A stretch of 64,000 nt of DNA from JABCYV01 sp963696025 (GTDB taxonomy: Bacteria > Acidobacteriota > Terriglobia > Terriglobales > Acidobacteriaceae): positions 1 to 64,000 of the forward strand of contig CAVOII010000014.1 of the NCBI GenBank assembly GCA_963696025.1, written 5' to 3'. Below are positions 10,579-18,001 of the stretch, in pieces. Position numbers and translations under genes: made by a program. The notes beneath the pieces were generated by a model. It was not told where the DNA came from. It saw only the letters and a program-made list of their open reading frames with translations, and did no database searches. The first letter of the stretch is position 1. Each line of letters begins with the position of its first letter.

Positions 10579-11602
10579 ATGCAAACCGTCGCGGCCGTCT
10601 CGTCTGACGCGATCGGCGACCTGTTCCCCGACATGCCGCGGGCCTTCGATTTCGACGACGTGTCGCTGGTGCCGCGCGTCCCGTCGACGCTCGCGCACCG
10701 GACCGAAGCGCTCCCGGCGGTGGACTTCGGGCCGGTGCGGCTGACGGTCCCGTTGATCGGGTCGCCGATGCCGGACGTCTGCGGCGTCGACATGTGCCGC
10801 GCTCTCGGCGAGCACGGCGCCCTCGGGATCCTGCCTCGCTTCCAGCCCATCGATGAGCAGGCCGCCGAGCTTCGCGAGGTCGCGGCCGCGGGCGGCCCCG
10901 TCGCTGCCGCGCTCGGCGTCACCGGCGATTACCGCGACCGTTTCGCACGCATCGTCGAGACCGGCTGCAGGATCGTGTGCCTTGACACGGCCAACGGCGC
11001 GCACGAGCAGGTCGGCCATGCGGTGCGATGGGTGCGCGACCAGGATACCGCGGTATTCCTCATCGCCGGCAACGTCGCGACCGCCGAGACGTTCCGGTGG
11101 CTCGAGGACCAGGGGGTGGACGCGATCCGGGTGGGGATCGCCGGCGGGTCGGTGTGCGAGACCCGCACCGAGACCGGCGTGCACGCCCCGACGCCGTACA
11201 GCGTCTCCGAATGTGCCCAGGTGCGCCGGCACGCTCTGATCATCGGCTGATGGCGGGATCCGCAGCCCAGCCGACATGTGCAAGCTCCTCGCGCTGGGCG
11301 CGGACTGCGTCATGGTCGGCTCGGCGCTCGCCGGGACCTATGAGGCCCCGGGACGCGTGATCGTCGTCGACGGGAAGAAGTTCAAGATCATGCGCGGCGC
11401 CGCCTCGTTCTCGGTGCAGCAGGAGTTCGCCGGCGAGGATCCCGAGTACATCGAGGGAGCCGAGTCGATCGTGGCGTACAAGGGCAGGGTCGCCGATGTG
11501 ATCCAGCGCTACGTGGCCGGACTGCGCAGCTCGATGTCGTACATGGACGCGCGCACCCTCGACGAGTACCGGAGCAACGCGAGCTTCATCCGGATGCGCT
11601 AG
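10579..11602 (+). CDS. IMP dehydrogenase / GMP reductase family protein, frameshifted
   Basis: TIM-barrel purine nucleotide enzyme. The N-terminal FDFDDVSLVPR is family-typical. The catalytic loop is GIAGGSVCETRTETGV with the active Cys; TGV after TR is closer to GMP reductase than to IMPDH. No CBS domains interrupt the barrel, and the repaired length (about 340 residues) also fits GMP reductase, but assignment between the two remains open. A break near 11255 joins ALIIG to GGIRSPADMCKLLALGA. C-terminal GLRSSMSYMDARTLDEY is canonical. Confidence 0.85.
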
Positions 11603-11636
11603 CGGCGCCGTTCGGGGCGTACATGGCGAGAACGGG

Positions 11637-12608
11637 ATGAAGGCGATCGTCCGTTACGAGTACGGTTCTCCCGAGGTTCTCGAACTCCGAGAGCTCGACA
11701 TCCCGGTCGTGGATGACAAGACCGTGCTGGTGCGGGTTCGCGCCGCGTCCTTGAATTCAGGCGACCTGGAATCGCTGTACGGCAGGCCACTGATTGCGCG
11801 GGGCACCGGGCTGCGCAAGCCGCGCAACCGCGGGCTGGGAGTCGATGTGGCAGGCGTAGTCGAGGCTGTCGGCAAAGCTGTGACTGAGTTTCACCCAGGC
11901 GACGAGGTGTTCGGGGATCTGACCCAGCATGGCTTGGGCGCATTTGCCGAATACGTCTGTGCCCCACCGCGTGCCTTCGCCGTGAAACCAGGCCAGATGA
12001 CCTTCGAGGAAGCAGCGACCGTCCCGCAATCGGCAATCCTCGCTCTCCAGGGTTTTCGCGGCAAGCGACCGATCCAGCCCGGGGAGCGGGTCTTGATCAA
12101 CGGCGCAGGCGGGAACGTGGGTCCCTTCGCGGTGCAGATCGCCAAGTCGTTCGGAGCCGAGGTGACCGGAGTGGACCGTACAAGCAAATTGGAGATGCTG
12201 CGCTCGATCGGCGCAGACCATGTCATCGACTTCACCCGAGAGGACTTCACGCGAAGCGGGCAGCGCTATGACCGGATCCTCGATCTCGTGGCCCGTCGTT
12301 CGATGTTCGACTGCAAGCGCGCGCTACGTCCAAAGGGGATCTACGTACTACAGGGAGCCTCCACGGCTCGCCTGCTCGAAGGTGCGGTTCTGGGACCGCT
12401 GATTTCGATGAGCAGAAGCACGACGATGAGGGTGATGTGGTGGTGGAAGCCATTCAAGAAGGAAGACGTGCTGGCCTTGAAGGAGCTGATCGAAGCTGGG
12501 AGCGTGGCCCCGGTCATTGACCGACGCTACCCGCTGAGTGAAGTCCCTGCAGCTCTCGAATACCTGCGGGAAGGCAACTCTCGAGGAAAAGTCGTCATCA
12601 CCATGTGA
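11637..12608 (+). CDS. MDR-family NAD(P)H oxidoreductase (quinone oxidoreductase-like)
   Basis: An intact 323-residue medium-chain dehydrogenase/reductase. It has the GroES-like N-terminus (MKAIVRYEYGSPEVLEL, LNSGDLESLYGRP) and the Rossmann glycine motif in INGAGGNVGPFAVQIAK. The structural-zinc cysteine cluster of classical alcohol dehydrogenases is absent, favouring quinone reductase-like chemistry. Substrate unknown. One of the few unbroken long genes in the GC-rich part. Confidence 0.9.
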   Translation: MKAIVRYEYGSPEVLELRELDIPVVDDKTVLVRVRAASLNSGDLESLYGRPLIARGTGLRKPRNRGLGVDVAGVVEAVGKAVTEFHPGDEVFGDLTQHGLGAFAEYVCAPPRAFAVKPGQMTFEEAATVPQSAILALQGFRGKRPIQPGERVLINGAGGNVGPFAVQIAKSFGAEVTGVDRTSKLEMLRSIGADHVIDFTREDFTRSGQRYDRILDLVARRSMFDCKRALRPKGIYVLQGASTARLLEGAVLGPLISMSRSTTMRVMWWWKPFKKEDVLALKELIEAGSVAPVIDRRYPLSEVPAALEYLREGNSRGKVVITM

Positions 12609-12657
12609 GGCGTCGATCGCCACCCGGCCAACCTCTGGCGCCTCGTGAAATAGAGGG

Positions 12658-12687
12658 AGCCCGGCCGGGGCGAGGCCCGACCGGGCT
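12658..12687. terminator. Bidirectional hairpin between convergent genes
   Basis: A 12-bp stem with one mismatch (AGCCCGGCCGGG paired with CCCGACCGGGCT) around the loop GCGAGG lies between the stops of the MDR gene and the DUF4386 gene. No clear U-run follows, as is common in high-GC genomes. Confidence 0.6.
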
Positions 12688-12741
12688 GGTCCAGTGCGCC
12701 GGAGACCATTTCAGGGCCACGGCAGCGAGTCGTGAGCCGTG

Positions 12742-13461
12742 CTAGCTCGCCAGTCGGGCGGCGAGGATGCGCTTCGCGGGCTTTGCGGCCCTCACGCCGA
12801 TCACGAGTAGGTAGACGACCATCCAGGGCTCGGCGATTGCCGGCACGATGCTGGTGAAGGCGTGAATCTGCTTGTCAAGGTCGGGGATCAGGAAGGCGGC
12901 GAGCATGTCCACCAGGTAGGAGACGCTGGCGACGACCAGCACGACGCCCAGCGCCTTGGGGAACCACCCTGACTTGTAGGCGAGATACCCGAGCGGCGCC
13001 AGCCACAGGCCGAAGAAGATCTGCGCGGTGAGGAGCCCGTAGTGCTGGGCGTCGAGCAGGAGCAGCACGAGGGCGTTCGAACCGCCGATGCCGAGGGTGG
13101 CCGCGTTGACCCCACCGGTTGCGACCCGCAAGCCCTCGAACTCGAAGACGGCACTGACGCAGGTGATGGCAGCGGCGAGTGCGACGAAGACGAGCATCGC
13201 CCTGGCCGCGCTCTTGTGCACGTCCTTGAGGAGCATGTAGAGGGCGAGGGCCGTGAAGACGAAGAACGTCCCGTCGAGCAGGTCGGAGACGACGCCCATG
13301 CGAAGCAGACCGGCGTTGGCGACCACGTTCCCGGCGGTGGCCGCCGCGTTGCCGGCGACGTACATCTTGGGTTCCACGAATCCTTCGGCGAAGCCGCCGA
13401 AGATGCCGACGAGCAGGTAGAGGCCGCCGGCGATTCTCGCGAGGCGCTTGGGTGGGGTCAT
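12742..13461 (-). CDS. DUF4386-like integral membrane protein
   Basis: A 239-residue protein with about six hydrophobic segments, starting MTPPKRLARIAGGLYLLVG, the usual opening of DUF4386 proteins. The ATG at 13461 follows GGGAGACCC. Function unknown. It is transcribed away from a TetR regulator, and the shared 120-base intergenic region carries repeated TTAC/GTAA half-sites, so the regulator probably controls it. Confidence 0.85.
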   Translation of the reverse strand: MTPPKRLARIAGGLYLLVGIFGGFAEGFVEPKMYVAGNAAATAGNVVANAGLLRMGVVSDLLDGTFFVFTALALYMLLKDVHKSAARAMLVFVALAAAITCVSAVFEFEGLRVATGGVNAATLGIGGSNALVLLLLDAQHYGLLTAQIFFGLWLAPLGYLAYKSGWFPKALGVVLVVASVSYLVDMLAAFLIPDLDKQIHAFTSIVPAIAEPWMVVYLLVIGVRAAKPAKRILAARLAS

Positions 13462-13485
13462 CGAGGGTCTCCCTTGAACATACGC

Positions 13486-13570
13486 TGTAAGCTTAGGTTG
13501 TAAGTTACACTTACGCCGTAAGTTTGTCAAGGGCGCGCTTTCGAGCCGAACTTACCTTGTACGTTAAAGT
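13486..13570. promoter_or_regulatory. TetR-type operator array between divergent genes
   Basis: The palindrome GTAAGTTACACTTAC lies at 13500-13514, next to a second inverted pair TTAC-GCC-GTAA (13511-13521), an upstream TGTAAGCTTA (13486-13495) and a downstream AACTTACCTTGTACGTTAA. Repeated GTAAG/CTTAC half-sites between a TetR gene and a membrane-protein gene are typical of self and target repression. Confidence 0.7.
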
Positions 13571-13583
13571 CGAGCCGCGGAGG

Positions 13584-14266
13584 ATGCAGGTGGCCACCCA
13601 AACCGCCCTGAGCGCCAAGCCCCGAGCTCCATTGAGCCGGGAGCGGGTGCTGCGCGCCGCCCTCGCTCTCGCCGACGAGGGCGGGATCGAGTCGCTCACC
13701 ATGCGTCGGCTCGGACAGGAGCTCCAGGTCGAGGCGATGTCCCTCTACAACCACATCGCCGGCAAGGACGACATCCTCGACGGCATCGTCGATCTCGTTT
13801 TCAGCGAGATCGCCCTGCCGTCGGACGTCGGCGACTGGAAGACGGCGATGCGTCAGCGAGCGATCTCTGCCCGCGACGCCCTGATGCGCCACCCCTGGGC
13901 GACCAGCCTGATGCAGTCGCGGACCAAACCCGGTCCCGCGACCCTGCGGCACCACAACTCGGTGATCGGCAGCCTTCGGAAGGCGGGATTCACCATCGAC
14001 ATGGCCGCTCACGCCTTCTCCGTCATGGACGGCTACATCTACGGCTTCGCACTGCAGCAGGTGAATCTGCCGTCCCACACCTCGGAGGAGAGTGCAGAGC
14101 TCGCGGAGAGCATCCTCCGTGAGCTGCCCGGCGCGACGAGTACCCGTATCTCGCCGAGATGATCGTCGAGCACGCGCTCAAGCCCGGCTACGACTACGCG
14201 GAGGAGTTCGAGTTCGGGCTGGATCTCATCCTCGACGGCCTCGAAGGGCTCCGAAGCGCCGCCTGA
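13584..14266 (+). CDS. TetR-family transcriptional regulator (TetR_C type), frameshifted near its end
   Basis: The N-terminal HTH contains SRERVLRAALALADEGG, TMRRLGQELQVEAMSLYNHI and GKDDIL. The C-terminal ligand domain contains the conserved GYIYGFALQQ. A break near 14138 changes frame within ELPGATSTR; repair gives DEYPYLAEMIVEHAL and the stop at 14266. The ATG at 13584 abuts GGAGG, so the GTG at 13590 is an alternative start with better spacing. Confidence 0.88.
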
Positions 14267-14296
14267 TGCCGAACGTAGCCATGCACGCGGCCCATA

Positions 14297-14378
14297 TGAA
14301 AGCAGTTGTCCACGAACAGGCACGGCCCCGCGGAGGTACCGCGACCCGACAACGCCGATCGGCCGGTCCTTGCGTCAG
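14297..14378 (+). pseudogene. 5' stub of an MDR oxidoreductase gene
   Basis: ATGAAAGCAGTTGTCCACGA encodes MKAVVHE, the standard opening of MDR quinone reductases. After one frame correction it continues HGPAEVPRPDNADRPVLA. Homology then stops at the convergent hydrolase gene. Too short to be functional. Confidence 0.5.
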
Positions 14379-14980
14379 CTCAATTCGGCGATCAACTCCT
14401 CAGACGTCATCGGCTTGGAGAACATCGGGTAGTCGTACTTGATGGCGTTGTCGTGCTCTTCCACCGAGGTTGCTGCGACGCAATCGCTCAGGGTGATGAC
14501 CTCGTAGCCGTTCTCGTAGCCGCTGCGCATGGTGGACTCAACGCAACAGTTGGTGAGGAACCCACCCAGCACGATCGTCGAGATTCCCTTGCTGCGCAGG
14601 ATGAAGTCCAGGTTCGTGCTCGCGAATGTGTCGAGCCCGCGCTTGCCCTCGATGACGATGTCCCCGTCCTGCGGATCGAGCTCCTCGGTGATCGCCGCTC
14701 CCCAGGTGCCCTTGACGAACGCGTTGCCGTCGACAACTCCTTTGAGGATGCCGTAGGGGTGCGAGCTGATCTCGTTGTACCCCTTCGCAAACATGATCGG
14801 CGCGTGCATGATGGTCGCGCCAGCTGACCGGGCCGCCTCGACCACGCGCTCGGTGTTGGCGAGCATGTCGGTCTTCTCCATCACCGCCTCGACGGCACCG
14901 TGAAGAACGCCACCCTCTGAGGTGAAGTCGTTCTGATACTCGATGAGCACGACAGCAGTCGTGGCTGGGTCGATCGCCAT
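14375..14980 (-). CDS. Isochorismatase-family cysteine hydrolase
   Basis: An intact 201-residue protein beginning MAIDPATTAVVLIEYQNDF at an ATG preceded by GAGGAGGATCTCGAG. The catalytic triad is visible: Asp in EYQNDF, Lys in EGKRGLD and Cys in LTNCCVEST. The family hydrolyses amides such as N-carbamoyl compounds or nicotinamide, or isochorismate. The specific substrate is unknown. Confidence 0.92.
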   Translation of the reverse strand: MAIDPATTAVVLIEYQNDFTSEGGVLHGAVEAVMEKTDMLANTERVVEAARSAGATIMHAPIMFAKGYNEISSHPYGILKGVVDGNAFVKGTWGAAITEELDPQDGDIVIEGKRGLDTFASTNLDFILRSKGISTIVLGGFLTNCCVESTMRSGYENGYEVITLSDCVAATSVEEHDNAIKYDYPMFSKPMTSEELIAELS

Positions 14981-15025
14981 CTCGAGATCCTCCTCAAGCC
15001 GGTCCGTCACCGTTTACCCGTCAGG

Positions 15026-16564
15026 CTAGAGTGCCGGAAGCAAGGGCGCAAGCGGCGTGCCACCCCCACCGATGCTGCTTGGACCGTTGTTGGTGACGAT
15101 GTCGAGGTGGGCAAAGATCGTGGCGATGTCCTGCGACCACGGATCGGTGCCGTTGACCGAAGCGGTCTCGAACGGGAATCCCCAGACGGTTTGGAACTCG
15201 CCGGGGGCCACGGGAGCGCCGCTGCCGTCGACGATCGGGAGGATGCTCCCGCTGGGACTGAACTCCGTAACGATGTTGTTGACCGATCGAGTGCCGTTGG
15301 TATTGGCGATGTACGCCCCGTAGTCCTGGAAAGCCGTGGCCAGGATCAGGCCGGCCGGGCTCAGGTTGAGGGTGCTGAGGTCCAATGTCGAAGGCAGAGC
15401 CAGCAGCGCGCCCATCACCAGCTTTGGGTTGCTCCCCATATAGGTCGTTGAAGCATTCGTATCGCACTTCATTGTTGCGGGCCAGGTGTGGCAGGTCGTC
15501 GTGCTGCCGAAATAGAGGTTGGCCGCATCGACGTCGATCTGCAGCGCGTGCGTGATGGCGCCACCCTTCACGAGCTCGCCAAGCCGGATCGCGCCACCGA
15601 GAGAGGACAGATCGCTGCCGCCATCGACGCCGACCCGCCCATCTCCGTAGAGATCGCCGGGCGTGGGCTCGTCGAACCAAACCGTTCCCGGGCTACCGGC
15701 GATGCAGCGCGCGAACGGCTCACCCTCGATCAAGGTGTGTCCATCGGCTAGGACGGCGGCGATGGGGTTGTTGTGAAGCGACGAGTAAACGATGAAATCC
15801 GCCGGCATGGGAATGGGGGTCCACAGCTTAGGTGTAGCTTGGATGCATCGGTTTGAGACCTGGCCCCCGTTGGTCTCGATCTCGGTAAGGGGTGCCGTCG
15901 GCGTCATCACGATGATGTGCTGATCGCTCACGAGGGTCTTGGTCTGCGCCGGTATCAGGTTGGCCGGCTCGTACTGCGCACCGGAGCCAATCGGCATGTT
16001 CCATATCGATGAGTTCGCGAACGGTTGAAGGAATGGATCGCGGATCACCAATGACGCCGACGCAACGCTCCCCGAGACGACAGTTACCGTCTGTGCTGAC
16101 GGCGCTGTGTAACCGTAGTCGCTCACGGTCACCACATACGTTCCCGGCGGCACATTGTTCAACGCGTAATCCCCGTTGTTGTCAGTAGTCGTGGATCCGG
16201 TGCCGAGAATGCCTGCGTAGGCCACCGTGGCTCCCTGGACTGGTTGCGCGGGAGTCCGGCTGTCCATGACGGTGCCGTCGATGCCGCTGGTGTAGGTGAG
16301 CTGGAACCAGCCCTCGATGTCGATGGCCGCGTTGACTATCCCGGCGGCGTTGAACAGGTCGACGTCACCGTTGCGGGCGTCGCCAGTGGTGTCGACTTGT
16401 ACCACCGCGAGGTTGGGCAGCACTTCGCCGGCGCTGAGGTTGATGTCCGACACCGAGTGCCGGAGAGACTCTGTGCCGGTACCACCACAACTGCCACCAA
16501 AGCAACAGGGCAACGGCGGCCAGTGGCACGCACGCTGAATTAAGTGATGTAGTAGCCTGAACAT
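15026..16564 (-). CDS. Secreted protein with carboxypeptidase-regulatory-like domain, probably 5'-truncated
   Basis: About 510 residues. An N-terminal segment (SDINLSAGEVLPNLAVVQV, IDIEGWFQLT) matches the beta-rich repeats found near the front of high-GC secreted proteins. A carboxypeptidase regulatory-like fold follows (GATVAYAGILGTGSTTTDNNGDYAL, PPGTYVVTVSDYGYT), then a large uncharacterised domain. Homologues usually have more sequence before SDINLSAGE. Here the preceding residues look like noise and the frame runs into the 16.57-kb junction, so the true start may be lost. Confidence 0.7.
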   Translation of the reverse strand: MFRLLHHLIQRACHWPPLPCCFGGSCGGTGTESLRHSVSDINLSAGEVLPNLAVVQVDTTGDARNGDVDLFNAAGIVNAAIDIEGWFQLTYTSGIDGTVMDSRTPAQPVQGATVAYAGILGTGSTTTDNNGDYALNNVPPGTYVVTVSDYGYTAPSAQTVTVVSGSVASASLVIRDPFLQPFANSSIWNMPIGSGAQYEPANLIPAQTKTLVSDQHIIVMTPTAPLTEIETNGGQVSNRCIQATPKLWTPIPMPADFIVYSSLHNNPIAAVLADGHTLIEGEPFARCIAGSPGTVWFDEPTPGDLYGDGRVGVDGGSDLSSLGGAIRLGELVKGGAITHALQIDVDAANLYFGSTTTCHTWPATMKCDTNASTTYMGSNPKLVMGALLALPSTLDLSTLNLSPAGLILATAFQDYGAYIANTNGTRSVNNIVTEFSPSGSILPIVDGSGAPVAPGEFQTVWGFPFETASVNGTDPWSQDIATIFAHLDIVTNNGPSSIGGGGTPLAPLLPAL

Positions 16565-16578
16565 GATTAAATTAATAC

Positions 16579-16627
16579 GCCCGGGTGGCGAAACTGGCAG
16601 GCGCACGGGACTTAAAATCTAATCCCG
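16579..16627 (+). tRNA. tRNA-Leu(UAA), 5' half only
   Basis: GCCCGGGTGGCGAAACTGGC starts a leucine tRNA: 7-bp acceptor strand, D-arm GGCGAAACTGGCAGGCGC, then CGGGA and the anticodon TAA at 16613-16615. Where the stem should close as TCCCG directly after the loop there are five extra bases, and no variable arm, T-arm or acceptor 3' strand follows. It is either a displaced attachment-site fragment or a chimeric assembly join. Confidence 0.65.
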
Positions 16628-16774
16628 AATCTCGCTAAGTCACACCCTTTCAATGCTCACAACGGCTTAGCTTGTTTCGGTGCGTTCGGTGAGGGCCTGA
16701 GAGGGGGCGACGGCCACACTTCAGCCACACGCTCTAGCGTTCGCTCAAGCTAGGAGAAGCGAGCCCAGGGGCTC

Positions 16775-17040
16775 TCAGTTGGCACTTATCGTTCTCAGCT
16801 TTGTTCTCAGTCCAGCCAGGCGCTTTTGCACCTTCGCATACTCTGCTTTGGCTTCCTTCAGGATGGGGATGTCGGGGTCGGCGTCTGCGTCTTTCCAGAG
16901 GGCAAAGAAATCCTGGTAGGCGCTTTTCGCTTTGGCGCTGTCGCCAGACAACGCGTAGGCGCGAGCGAAGCCCAAGTGCGCCAGGGTGCCGATTGGCTCG
17001 TTCCCGACGAGGCCCCGATAGGACTTTCGGTTGGCAGGCG
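16775..17040 (-). pseudogene. C-terminal remnant of a TPR / protein-kinase-type protein
   Basis: The reading GLVGNEPIGTLAHLGFARAY, followed by GDSAKAKSAYQDFFALWKDA and a DPDIPILKEAKAEYAKVQ end, matches the extreme C-terminus of the acidobacterial Ser/Thr kinases with tetratricopeptide repeats. Upstream of about 17,040 the similarity disappears, so everything before the last repeat is missing. It is the first clearly acidobacterial coding sequence after the junction. Confidence 0.65.
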
Positions 17041-17165
17041 GGTGACATGGCGCCGGCACTCCAAGCGGACGTATTCACCCCCACAGCCGCACGAAACGGT
17101 TGCAAAGGAAACGCGAAGCGAAACACGATTCCCAGGGCGAAAGATATAATTCTCGCTTGGCAAAA

Positions 17166-17510
17166 TCAGCAACTATCGTTACCGCACGTCGAGAAGGCAG
17201 GGCCTCGTATTTGATGATTCCGAGCCCAAATGAAGTTGAGCCTGGCGCTTCTGTGCTTGCGATTTCTGTAAATGCCGCCGACGAACTTAGTGGCTAGCCA
17301 GGCAAACACCAAACCACACAGCACCTCAACCGGAATGCGATCGGTTGCGCCGTCGAACTCGGAAAACAAGAGGCGATAGACCGCTTCACCCATCCCAAAC
17401 GATGCGAACAATACAGTTGCCCCGAACAAATACACTCTTAGGCGCTCCGCTGGTTGCAAGTGTATGGAATCTTCGCTTCCGTCACGTGTCCGCGCAAAGT
17501 TGATGGCCAT
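17166..17510 (-). CDS. Two-TM small membrane protein, copy 1, 3'-truncated
   Basis: Starts MAINFARTRDGSEDSIHLQ, then two hydrophobic segments (VYLFGATVLFASFGMGEAVY and VLCGLVFAWLATKFVGGIY) and a basic stretch. Nearly identical to the gene at 34.7-35.1 kb until IWARNHQIRG, after which the last 38 residues of that copy are replaced by unrelated sequence. The ATG directly follows a GGGGGGGAGG run. Function unknown; probably a non-functional copy. Confidence 0.5.
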   Translation of the reverse strand: MAINFARTRDGSEDSIHLQPAERLRVYLFGATVLFASFGMGEAVYRLLFSEFDGATDRIPVEVLCGLVFAWLATKFVGGIYRNRKHRSARLNFIWARNHQIRGPAFSTCGNDSC

Positions 17511-17582
17511 CCTCCCCCCCACGGTTTGTCTATGTTCCCGAAGCCGTAATCAGACGTAGTAGCGTCAGTCTCGCTGAAATGA
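17202..17582. repeat. 0.38-kb direct repeat, copy 1 (partner 34817-35200)
   Basis: Near-identical to 34817-35200 in the same orientation, covering most of the two-TM protein gene and its upstream region. Differences are a few substitutions and a C-run of 7 here (17514-17520) against 8 in the other copy. Confidence 0.9.
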
Positions 17583-18001
17583 TTCGGCGAGCTAAGGCCG
17601 ACTTCCCACTGGTTCCTTTGTGCCCGGTAAAAAGCATGGCTCCGGTACTGGCGATCGCTGGCATGGTGGAAGGGCAGTCGATGCGACGGCCCTTGCCACC
17701 ATCACGGCTCCTCCCACCTCCGTGTGGCGTCATACAGCACCGCCTTGGTCACCATCAGTGGCACTCTGTTCCCCCAGATTATTCGCAAGAATGTGCAATT
17801 TTGAGCAGTCCTACCATGATGTAGAAGTCGTACTATTCAAGTTATACGAACGGTGCGCAGTTTGCTGGAATCTGGCTACACGTGAAAGCGACCAGTTAAG
17901 AGTCGCAGCTCAGATTTTGTACCACGTAATCTCCCCCGGAGCGGGGCCTTCTCTTTATGAACCCAACCGTTTTCAATTGTAGGAAAGGCAGGAACTAAGA
18001 C
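17583..18001. other. Intergenic stretch before the AsmA gene
   Basis: No convincing gene. On the minus strand around 17791-17810 the sequence CTGCTCAAAATTGCACATTC resembles the 20-bp elements at 46.27 and 46.93 kb. The last 30 bases hold AGGAAAGG and AGGAACT, likely the ribosome binding region of the next gene. Confidence 0.5.

Noticed and set aside
16734..17149. Several overlapping frames just after the junction
   Set aside because: Only the minus-strand TPR-kinase tail has recognisable similarity; the others are shadows.
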